Of a stretch of 64,000 bases of DNA, positions 25,792 to 33,512 are shown in pieces. This DNA is from Edaphobacter modestus (GTDB lineage Bacteria > Acidobacteriota > Terriglobia > Terriglobales > Acidobacteriaceae): assembly GCF_004217555.1 (NCBI RefSeq), contig NZ_SHKW01000001.1, positions 558,001 through 622,000 on the forward strand, written 5' to 3'. Position 1 is the first letter of the stretch, and each line of letters opens with the position of its first letter. The notes beneath the pieces were generated by a model that saw only the letters and a program-made list of their open reading frames with translations, was not told where the DNA came from and made no database searches. The position numbers and the translations under genes were made by a program.

Positions 25792-27086
25792 CTAACTCTC
25801 CTTCTTGGTCTGTACCTCATATTCTGTCCCATAGACACGATATGGACGCTTTTGGCAGCCGATTTTTTCACTGTTGGTCATCTTGACGGCCGGCCAACGA
25901 TCCTGTTGGGCTTTGACGACAGAGAGCGCGTGCCTGAGCCGTTTGTTCTCAACAATGGCAGCAGGACTGACGCGTTGATCCCTTGTTGAACACGCGATAG
26001 GGAAGTAGATGACCTTGCCATCGGATCTCCAGGGGCTTATCGGAGAAGTCGTAGACTTCGACATATCGGCCAGCCAGCCCCTTTGAAAGCTCAGTCTGTT
26101 CCAGGATGATCTGCTTTCTGTCATAGTGGAACGTCAGTTGTGCGCCAACATAACGTTGTTCGCGACGGCACAGGATGTCACTCAACCGATTCGCTGCGAT
26201 CTGTATGGGCGATGCAGATCATTAGGATTTGCGGGAGCAATCGCAAACCGTTCATTGAAGCGCTTTATGAACTCTGGAAGAAACGCATTGCCGGCAGCGA
26301 TATTACTGATTCCAGCCAGTCGCAGTTCTTTTACAAGCCGATCCTGCAATGTGCGATCACGCATTCCACTCGGCCTTTAGCTTGGCTGGGGTTGACGCAA
26401 AGGATCTCGATGTTCAGCTCCGCCAGGGCACGCCCGAACTGGGTCATGCCAGGACCACCTTTTGCGTCTCTATTTACGCGAAACACTGTATGCTTGTCGG
26501 AATAGAAAAGCGACTGGAGCTCCATGCGCCACAAGGTATCCGCGCAAAGCTTCAAAGTAGGATTCGGTGCTTTCACTGAGAACAAACTGCAGCTGCATCA
26601 GACGGCTTGTAACATCGTCGATGAAGACCAGCAGGGCAAACAGGGTTCACCCCGATCCTCAAACCAGCGGTGCTCACTCCCATCGATCTGGATCAGCTCT
26701 CCGAGGCGCTTCCGGCGCAAACGGGGTTGGTGGAAGACACGACGTTGCTTTCGTGAGGTCCATAGCCCAGCCTCTATCATCCATTTCCGAAGCGTTTCTC
26801 GGGAGAGCTGGATCTCATGACGTTCCGGTAAAGCTTCAGCAGCCAATGTAGGGCCGAAGTCGCGATAGTTTTGTCGGACCAACTCTGTGGCATATGTCTG
26901 CAATCCAGGTTTGAGCTGATAGTTCGATTCCTTACCACGCGCACGATGGATGAGCGCAGGCCCGCCACCATCTTTGTATCGGCTCAGCAAGCGCTGAATT
27001 TGACGAACACTTAAATCCAAGAGCAGTGATGCTGAATCTGATGTAAGCCGACCAGCAACGCATGGTTTGCTCGGGGTACTTGGCAT
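25792..27086 (-). pseudogene. ISNCY-family (IS1202-like) transposase, multiply frameshifted
   Basis: Successive frames along the minus strand rebuild one transposase. First LDLSVRQIQRLLSRYKDGGG and GPTLAAEALPERHEIQLSRE (HTH and linker), then RKRLGELIQIDGSEHRWFED with the first catalytic Asp. Next come YSDKHTVFRVN, GMTQFGRALAELNIEILCVN and SQAKGRVE (DDE core), DRLVKELRLAGISNIAAGNA, CRREQRYVGAQLTFHYDRKQ, and YVEVYDFSDKPLEIRWQGHL. At least four breaks occur (near 26600, 26350, 26185 and 25960). It can no longer transpose. A related relic lies at 47.8-48.4 kb. Confidence 0.8.
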
Positions 27087-27369
27087 AGCTCCCTCACGAT
27101 GGCGGAGAACTTCCAGTAGGCGCCATACACCATCCTGGGCGAGTCTCGCAGTTTACGAGAGTAATTCAAGTCGGATTATCAAAGATCAATCAAGAAACGC
27201 CTTCTACCATTTAAGCCCGCAGCCGTTGATGGATTTGAGGAGCGAAGCGCACGAAAACCGGGTTTTGGACAACTTCGTTCCGCAGTTTTCCGTCAATCAG
27301 ACTTTGCAGGCTAAAGGGCTTATCATTCACTAAGAAAAACGAGACGTGTCACTCCATTCCGAGCAAGGT

Positions 27370-28683
27370 CTATTTCTCGCGAATCTTGAGGCGGGGTGAG
27401 CAGGCGTCTGAAAATGGACTGACCAGGAACGTGCCCGCGATTCCAGAGACAAGGATGCTTCCATCGGAGTTGAAATGGGCGGTGCGGAACTCTTCTTGTG
27501 GAAGATCATTGAGCCTTCTCCAGCTTTGGCCACTGTCGTCGCTTGTGTACACGCCAGTGAGCGAGGTTACAACCTCTCGCTTCGGCTTGGACGGGTCAAT
27601 CTCTATGCTGTAGGCCCGAAGGTTGGAACCTACCTCATCTGTCGTTCTATGCAAAAGAAAGCTCGCTTTCGTTACTCTTCTTACGGTGCCTGGGCCTGAA
27701 GGCATATAGACTCCCCAACAGGCCGCCAGATGAAGGCCTCCCACAACACTCATTCCATGTATGGCTGAGTCTGGGCCCACTCCATCAATGCGACTCCAGT
27801 TCATTCTATGGAGGTTGAGAAGGTAGACCTGATCACCGGTTCCTACATAGAGGTAGTCTGGATCCAGTTTTTTGGGATCATCAAACTGCATGGAGAGAAT
27901 ATCCATTTCGGTTGGGAGACGAGGGAGAGGCCGATCTTCGATCCAGGAGCCATCCTCGTCTTTGTGGTATCTGAGGATCTGGGGGTCGAGGTCAAAGTAG
28001 CCATAACCGACAATGAGATGTTTTCCGTCGGCCGTCATTTCGACGGCGTTTGCCCTTACCGGATCACCTCCCTTTTTCGGAATGGGCAACTTGGGAGGCG
28101 TATAAGGAACCCGAGGACCCGCAATAGCTTTTACCAAAGTCTCGGATGGACTCGATTGAGGAAAAACCTGAAAGGCTCCCAATTGCGTTGTGATCACAAA
28201 GTAGTTTCCACCCGGAGACACAATCAGACCATTTCGCAGCCCTTCGCCTATCTTCGCGTTGAAGTATCTGGAATCGATTCGTGCGACTTGAGTCCACGTC
28301 GCGCCACCATCAGTCGATTTCGATATGTACATGGCTTGATCCTGGAACGGAACAGCGCTGCTCAGGTCCGCAGTAAGACCCCATATAACGTCAGCATCTT
28401 TTGCGCCGGCACCGGGGTCTCTGGCTATGGTTTCAATAAAATCACTGGCGAACTGGTGACTTCCGGGAAGGCTGGTTATTCGATGAACACGACAGCTGTC
28501 CAAATCGTTTCTCGCATCGCTATCGCTGCCATCCAATGACGATGGCGATCTGGTGCCGACGGCATGATTCGGTGCGGCAGTTTGAGGTTGTGGAATCTGT
28601 CCCCACCCCATAACGGGAACGAGCATCAACAGGGATAAACTTCTCGAACTGAGAGCGATCCGATATGTGCGTGTGAGTGCCAT
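27370..28683 (-). CDS. Secreted BNR/Asp-box repeat protein
   Basis: A 437-residue protein with a signal peptide (LSSRSLSLLMLVPVMGWGQ). It carries Asp-box motifs of sialidase/VPS10-like propellers: YISKSTDGGATWTQV near residue 115 and YTSDDSGQSWRRL near 390, with beta-propeller blades such as DYLYVGTGDQVYLLNL between them. Asp-box proteins are extracellular; no catalytic sialidase residues are evident, so it may bind glycans or act structurally. The ATG at 28683 has AAGGTG about 8 bases upstream. It is transcribed divergently from the GH13 gene. Confidence 0.75.
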   Translation of the reverse strand: MALTRTYRIALSSRSLSLLMLVPVMGWGQIPQPQTAAPNHAVGTRSPSSLDGSDSDARNDLDSCRVHRITSLPGSHQFASDFIETIARDPGAGAKDADVIWGLTADLSSAVPFQDQAMYISKSTDGGATWTQVARIDSRYFNAKIGEGLRNGLIVSPGGNYFVITTQLGAFQVFPQSSPSETLVKAIAGPRVPYTPPKLPIPKKGGDPVRANAVEMTADGKHLIVGYGYFDLDPQILRYHKDEDGSWIEDRPLPRLPTEMDILSMQFDDPKKLDPDYLYVGTGDQVYLLNLHRMNWSRIDGVGPDSAIHGMSVVGGLHLAACWGVYMPSGPGTVRRVTKASFLLHRTTDEVGSNLRAYSIEIDPSKPKREVVTSLTGVYTSDDSGQSWRRLNDLPQEEFRTAHFNSDGSILVSGIAGTFLVSPFSDACSPRLKIREK

Positions 28684-29103
28684 AACCAGAACACCTTCAA
28701 TGTGCTCCAACCCACACCTCAAATCTACTGCAAGATGCGATCTTCTAAGCGTATTTGAGGATCAAGTTAATACGTCATAGGCCGAATCAGGCTTGGATCT
28801 TTTCGAACACAGGCACGGTCCGCATTGTGGCGTAGTGACTGTAACTTCCTGCAAGCCGACGAATGAGATGGTCCGCCGCTTGATTCACCTGCGCTGTGGG
28901 GTCATCCTTATGCCTGATTCTGTATTTACATCAATACAGCTGGTGGACTAGATGTCTATTTATAGAGATGGCGCTTTCACAGTCGTTCTGAGCACGTGAG
29001 CATGAGGCTTGCCGCCTCTCTATCTCCTTTGTTCTCCGTCATCTGTACCAGTGCAAGCCCTTGGAGACCGGACCGCATCTCATCGTTTGTAACCGGAGAT
29101 ACT
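28684..29103. other. Divergent intergenic region (BNR protein / GH13)
   Basis: About 420 bp separating divergent genes. An in-frame extension of the GH13 gene back to 28996 lacks a ribosome site. I see no clear operator. It must carry promoters in both directions. Confidence 0.4.
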
Positions 29104-30909
29104 ATGCGGATCACTCGTTCTATCCTGTCGCTAGCCCTTATCCTCGCCTTCATTGGCACCCGATCTGCGATGTCCCAAACTTCTCCTTCGACCTCTACCG
29201 CCGCAGCGCAGCCCGTACCGATCAACGGCTACCAGCCCACCTGGTGGAAAGAAGCCGTCGTCTATCAGATCTATCCGCGCTCCTTCAACGACTCCAACGG
29301 CGATGGCATCGGCGACCTCAAAGGCATCACCAGCAAGCTCGACTACCTCCAGAATCTCGGCGTCTCCGTCGTCTGGCTCAGCCCGCACTTCGACTCCCCC
29401 AATGCCGACAACGGCTACGACATCCGCGACTACCGCAAGGTCATGGCCGAGTTTGGCACTATGGCAGACTTCGATACGCTCCTCGCCAGCATCAAGCAGC
29501 GCCACATGCGTCTCATCATCGACCTTGTCGTCAACCATACCTCCGACGAGCACCATTGGTTCGTTGAGAGCCGCAGCTCCAAAGACAACCCTTATCGCGA
29601 CTACTACATCTGGCGTCCCGGCAAGCCCAACCCCGCCAGCCCCACCGGCTTCGATCCGCCCAACAACTACCCGTCCTTCTTCTCCGGTTCCGCCTGGCAG
29701 TTTGACCCGACGACAAAGGAGTACTACCTCCACTACTTCGCCGTAAAACAGCCCGACCTCAACTGGGACAACCCTAAGGTTCGCACCGAGGTCTTCGATC
29801 TCATGAAGTTCTGGCTCGATAAAGGCGTCGACGGCTTCCGCATGGATGTCATCCCGCTCATCTCCAAGCGTGCCGGCCTACGCGACCTCACTCCCGACGA
29901 ACTTCAACATGCACATCTGGTCTACGCCAACGGCCCCCACATGAACGAGTACCTCCAGCAGATGAACCGCGAGGTTCTCTCGAAGTACGACGTCATGACC
30001 GTCGGCGAAGCCCTCGGCATCTCGCTCCAGCAGACCCCGATGCTGGTCGACGACCGCCGCCACGAGCTCGACATGATTTTCAACTTCGACGCTGTACGCG
30101 TAAACCGCGACGGCCGCCAGTGGAATGACTGGGCTCTGCCCCAGCTCAAGGCCATCTACGCCGCTCACGCCCGCGAACTCGATACTCATAGCTGGGACAC
30201 CGTCTTCCTCGCCAACCACGACAACCCGCGCCTGGTCTCGAGCTTCGGCGATGATTCGGCCGCCTTCCGCGTTCCCTCTGCCAAGCTGCTCGCGACTATG
30301 CTCCTCACCCTTCGCGGCACTGTCTTCCTCTACCAGGGCGATGAGCTCGGAATGACCAACTATCCTTTCCGCACCATGGCCGACTTCGACGACATTGAGG
30401 CAAAGAACGGCTACAAGGCCGATGTCCTCACCGGCCACACCAGCGAAGAGGCCTACCTTGCCAACCTCCGCCACATGAGCCGCGATAACGCCCGTACGCC
30501 TATGCAGTGGGACGCCACCTCGCAGGCAGGCTTCACCACCGGCCCCAGATCATGGCTCGCCGTCAACCCGAATTACACTCAGATAAACGCCGCCAGCGAG
30601 ATCAAAGACCGCGACTCTATATACAGCTACACCGCGCGACTCATAGCGCTGCGCAGCAAGACACACGCTCTCGTCTACGGCGACTACAAAGATCTCGATC
30701 CCGAGAACCCCAAAATCTACGCCTACACCCGTACCCTTGGAGCCGACCGCTACCTCGTCGTCCTCAATTTCGGGAAAGACCCCATCGCTTACACCATCCC
30801 CGGCGACATCAAACCGAAGCATCTTCTCATGACGAACCAAGGTAGCACCGAGATCAACATCTCCACGCTGAACCTGAAGCCGTGGGAGGCACGCATCTAC
30901 ATTTACTGA
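29104..30909 (+). CDS. Secreted GH13 alpha-glucosidase / oligo-1,6-glucosidase-like enzyme
   Basis: A 601-residue GH13 enzyme. The ATG at 29104 has GGAG six bases upstream and starts a signal peptide (MRITRSILSLALILAFIGTR, cleavage near SQ). The TIM barrel begins WWKEAVVYQIYPRSFNDSNG; conserved regions are LIIDLVVNHTSDEH, GFRMDVIP (nucleophile Asp, about residue 248), TVGEAL (acid/base Glu, about 301) and NHDNPR (about 373). The QIYPRSF and NHTSDEH forms point to the oligo-1,6-glucosidase/sucrose-isomerase branch rather than alpha-amylases. It hydrolyses or transfers alpha-glucosyl units outside the cytoplasm. Strong C-ending codon use gives long antisense frames, which are not genes. Confidence 0.93.
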   Translation: MRITRSILSLALILAFIGTRSAMSQTSPSTSTAAAQPVPINGYQPTWWKEAVVYQIYPRSFNDSNGDGIGDLKGITSKLDYLQNLGVSVVWLSPHFDSPNADNGYDIRDYRKVMAEFGTMADFDTLLASIKQRHMRLIIDLVVNHTSDEHHWFVESRSSKDNPYRDYYIWRPGKPNPASPTGFDPPNNYPSFFSGSAWQFDPTTKEYYLHYFAVKQPDLNWDNPKVRTEVFDLMKFWLDKGVDGFRMDVIPLISKRAGLRDLTPDELQHAHLVYANGPHMNEYLQQMNREVLSKYDVMTVGEALGISLQQTPMLVDDRRHELDMIFNFDAVRVNRDGRQWNDWALPQLKAIYAAHARELDTHSWDTVFLANHDNPRLVSSFGDDSAAFRVPSAKLLATMLLTLRGTVFLYQGDELGMTNYPFRTMADFDDIEAKNGYKADVLTGHTSEEAYLANLRHMSRDNARTPMQWDATSQAGFTTGPRSWLAVNPNYTQINAASEIKDRDSIYSYTARLIALRSKTHALVYGDYKDLDPENPKIYAYTRTLGADRYLVVLNFGKDPIAYTIPGDIKPKHLLMTNQGSTEINISTLNLKPWEARIYIY

Positions 30910-31036
30910 GGGAGTGGCTAGAGTGGTCACCTTCAACGCATTTGGAAGCTCAGCGGTACACTCGTCGACTCTCTGGAGCCGAATTAAGTCGCGGGCCCAA
31001 GATCGACGTACCATATTCCTAGGGAGTCGAAGACCG

Positions 31037-31834
31037 ATGTCTATCTCAGAAACTAATCCGCCAAGAAAGCACGCATACACAGATCCCAGAGCACCGCAGC
31101 TACCAGAGCCGACTTATGCGGAGCGAGTTCGCACCATGGTTTCCCTCAGCACAATTGCGACTCTCTCAACCGTCTCGCGAAAGCGCTCTGGATATCCGTT
31201 CGGCTCTCTCATGCCCTATGCGATCGATGGGAGCGGACGGCCGATCTTTCTGATCAGCAACATGGCGATGCATACCCAGAACCTTCAGGCTGACACGCGG
31301 GCGAGTCTCTTTGTAGGACAAGCGGGCGATGGCGATCCTCTCGGCACCGCGCGCGCAACGCTCGTCGGCGACGTGCTTCCGATACCGGACGAAGAAGTCG
31401 GCGAAGCTCGTGAGCACTACCTCTCACGGCACGAAAACAGCCGTTCCTGGGTGGACTTTAAAGATTTCGGCTTCTTCTGCCTGCAGCCCCTCGACATCTA
31501 CTATGTCGGCGGCTTCGGTGTGATGGGCTGGGTGACTGCCGAAGACTACCAGGTTGCCAAGGTTGATCCTCTTGCAGAGGCGGCTCCAAGGATCCTTGGA
31601 CACATGAACGCGGAACACGTCCCTGCGATGATTGTGCTGGCCAGAGTTCATGCCGGCCTCGACGCAACTGAGGTAACGATGACCGCAGTAGATCGCCTCG
31701 GATTCCATCTTCGGCTTAAGACCTCGGAAGGGATGAAGGGGAAGCGCATCAACTTCCTTCGCGAAGTCCTGAGCGCGAACGAAACCCGCACCGTTCTCGT
31801 CGAGATGGTTCGTGCCGCTGAAGCAAAAACTTGA
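31037..31834 (+). CDS. HugZ-like pyridoxamine-phosphate-oxidase-fold protein with DUF2470 tail
   Basis: A 265-residue protein. The N-terminal split beta-barrel (ERVRTMVSLSTIATLSTVSR, YPFGSLMPYAIDGSGRPIFL, ISNMAMHTQNLQADTRASLF) binds flavin or haem in this superfamily. The C-terminal segment ILGHMNAEHVPAMIVLARVH is the DUF2470 domain characteristic of HugZ-type haem oxygenases. The ATG at 31037 (GGGAG 12 bases upstream) is preferred; a GTG at 30914 directly after the GH13 stop would add an unrelated N-terminus. Haem degradation or iron scavenging is the likely role, by family. Confidence 0.85.
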   Translation: MSISETNPPRKHAYTDPRAPQLPEPTYAERVRTMVSLSTIATLSTVSRKRSGYPFGSLMPYAIDGSGRPIFLISNMAMHTQNLQADTRASLFVGQAGDGDPLGTARATLVGDVLPIPDEEVGEAREHYLSRHENSRSWVDFKDFGFFCLQPLDIYYVGGFGVMGWVTAEDYQVAKVDPLAEAAPRILGHMNAEHVPAMIVLARVHAGLDATEVTMTAVDRLGFHLRLKTSEGMKGKRINFLREVLSANETRTVLVEMVRAAEAKT

Positions 31835-31862
31835 GGCGCTTTCGAGAGGATCAGTGACGAGA

Positions 31863-31902
31863 AGCGCGTTTGAACGAGCCGCTGGCGCGGCGGATGCTGC
31901 AG
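31863..31902. repeat. REP-like element, left arm only
   Basis: GCGTTTGAACGAGCCGCTGG and following bases match the left arm of the palindrome at 44972-45056 over about 37 bp with few differences. Both copies lie just after a stop codon (29 bp here, 10 bp there). Here the right arm (CGCCAGCG...TTCAAACGG) is absent and the tyrosine recombinase gene begins 60 bp later. Confidence 0.6.
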
Positions 31903-31959
31903 TTTTGGCCTCCTGAGCGGTAGTCGGGTTTAGGGTGTGGGTCACAAGGAGGTTTCCCT

Positions 31960-32766
31960 GTGACCCATCTTCGCCAGAGGATGCTGGATGAGCTCCAGCG
32001 TCGCAACTACTCTCCGAACACCGTGCGGTCCTACATCCATGCAGTGGAGGAGTTCGCCAAGTACTTCCACCGGTCGCCGGATCAGTTGGGGCAGGACCAC
32101 GTACGCGACTATCAGGTTCACCTGTTCCGTGATCGCAAGCTCTCACCACGCACCATCGAAGGGCGGGCTGCCGCGCTGCGGTTCCTATTCGTCAAGACAC
32201 TCCGGCGACCCTACTTGCCCGACGCGATTCCGCTCCCGAAGCATCACAAGCGCCTGCCTACGGTACTCAGTCAGGAGGAAGTGGCGCGACTGATCGACTC
32301 CACCGGCAACCGGATGCATCGCGCCATGGTCATGACGCTGTATGCGACCGGAGTTCGCCGGGCCGAGCTGTGTCGCCTGAAGGTGGCCGATATCGACAGC
32401 GAACGCATGATGCTTCACGTCCAGCAGGGCAAGGGCGGTCGCGACCGGGACGTCCCCTTGAGCCCTAAGCTGCTGGAGACGTTGCGCGAGTACTGGCGCT
32501 GCCGCGCTCAATTGGAGTGGCCGGCTTGGTTTGTACCAGTGACTAAGAGACACACTGGAACGAGGAGAGCCTATGTCCCGAGGCAAGAGGTATCGGGAGG
32601 AGCAGGGAGTGAACCTGCTGCGACAGATCGAAGTGGCTGTGGCGAACGGGAAGACGACAGCGCAGGCGTGCAAGGAAGCGGAGATTGTGGAGCAGACGTA
32701 CTTCCGTTGGCGCAAGGAGTATGGCGGTCTGCAGGTGGATCAGGCGAAGCGGCTGAAGGAGCTTGA
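31960..32766 (+). pseudogene. Tyrosine recombinase, truncated by an IS3-type insertion
   Basis: A GTG start with a perfect AAGGAGG six bases upstream opens a phage-integrase-type protein. The N-terminal core-binding domain reads NYSPNTVRSYIHAVEEFAKY; the catalytic domain begins with VLSQEEVARLIDS and YATGVRRAELCRLKVADID, containing the first catalytic Arg, then the GKGGRDRDVPLSPKL beta-hairpin with Lys. Homology stops at about 32527 (LREYWR), where the IS3 left end begins; the His-x-x-Arg and Tyr motifs are lost, and the frame to 32766 reads through the IS. Such recombinases often accompany IS91-like elements, but no IS91 transposase is present. Confidence 0.85.
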
Positions 32767-32854
32767 GCATGAGAACGCGAAGCTGAAGCGGTTGGTTGCT
32801 GAGTTGAGCTTGGACAAGCTGGTGTTGAAGGACATCGCCTCGGGAAACTTCTAA
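32573..32854 (+). CDS. IS3-family transposase OrfA (IS407-like)
   Basis: A 93-residue OrfA: an HTH (NGKTTAQACKEAEIVEQTYF, RWRKEYGGLQ) followed by a leucine-zipper segment (KRLKELEHENAKLKRLVAEL) and a DKLVLKDIASGNF tail. It binds the IS ends and fuses with OrfB by -1 frameshifting. GAGGAG lies just upstream of the ATG. OrfA itself is intact, but the partner OrfB is truncated. Confidence 0.9.
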   Translation: MSRGKRYREEQGVNLLRQIEVAVANGKTTAQACKEAEIVEQTYFRWRKEYGGLQVDQAKRLKELEHENAKLKRLVAELSLDKLVLKDIASGNF

Positions 32855-33080
32855 GCCCTGAGCGACGGCGTTGTGCGGTCAGCCATGCCTGCGAGCATGG
32901 AGTCAGTGAGCGGCATGCGTGCCTTCTGTTGGGGCAACCCAGGGGCACGCAGCGCTACCGGCCGACACAGCGTGAAGACGAAGATGCTCTGACTCAGGCC
33001 ATCGTTACACTTGCCAGCCAGTATGGCCGCTATGGGTATCGGATCACGGCGCTGCTCCAGAGAGCCGGTTGGAAGGTGGG
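32845..33080 (+). pseudogene. IS3 OrfB, N-terminal remnant
   Basis: In the -1 frame relative to OrfA: KLLSPERRRCAVSHACEHGV, SERHACLLLGQPRGTQRYRP, then LTQAIVTLASQYGRYGYRIT and ALLQRAGWKVG. Homology ends there and the DDE catalytic domain is absent. Confidence 0.75.
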
Positions 33081-33135
33081 CAACCTGAAAAGGCGCCTTG
33101 AAATGTCACTATTTTGTGCTGGTACAAATCACTGA

Positions 33136-33512
33136 TGTCTTAGCATAAAATTAACGATGTTTCTCACACTACTAGCCCCAAGGGGAAACAGGTTAGTGCT
33201 CCCAAAAGAGAACCCGCGGGAAGACTGCCCCAATTAAGTGACCTTTTTTATAGCGCCGGCTGAAGTTTCCTGTTGTCATGGCATCCGATGATGTTTTTTG
33301 CCTGTGCTCGAAACCTGGAAAGCGATATGGCTTATGCGCAAGTACCAGCAGCCATCTCGAGAAACGTACGGCATGTTACGGAAATGAGCAGGCAATTGAG
33401 GTCGGAATCGGTGAAACTCTCATGCGAAGTCATTCTTCGTCTTGAGTGTTTACATGAGCAGTGTTAAAAAGAGCCTTTCGACTGATGCAGTCGGCCAGCA
33501 AATCGTTTACTG
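33136..33512. other. Intergenic region upstream of the Tat-exported protein
   Basis: About 375 bp, AT-richer than the surroundings, with no recognisable gene. It presumably contains the promoter of the 33513 gene and the lost right flank of the recombinase. Confidence 0.35.

Larger units (their letters stand above)
32530..33127 (+). mobile_element. Internally deleted IS3-family element
   Basis: TTTGTACCAG at about 32530-32539 matches, inverted, CTGGTACAAA at about 33118-33127, giving likely terminal repeats. Inside are OrfA, the first third of OrfB in the -1 frame, and then directly the right end, so about 0.6 kb of OrfB is missing. It interrupts the tyrosine recombinase and cannot transpose on its own. 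Confidence 0.6.

Noticed and set aside
29131..30474. Two antisense frames of about 200 codons in the GH13 gene
   Set aside because: Val/Glu/Asp-rich mirror of a strongly C-ending codon pattern; the plus strand is clearly the GH13 enzyme.
31960..33127. Integron integrase with gene cassettes
   Set aside because: The recombinase lacks the integron-specific insertion and is truncated; no attC-like sites follow, only an IS3 element.
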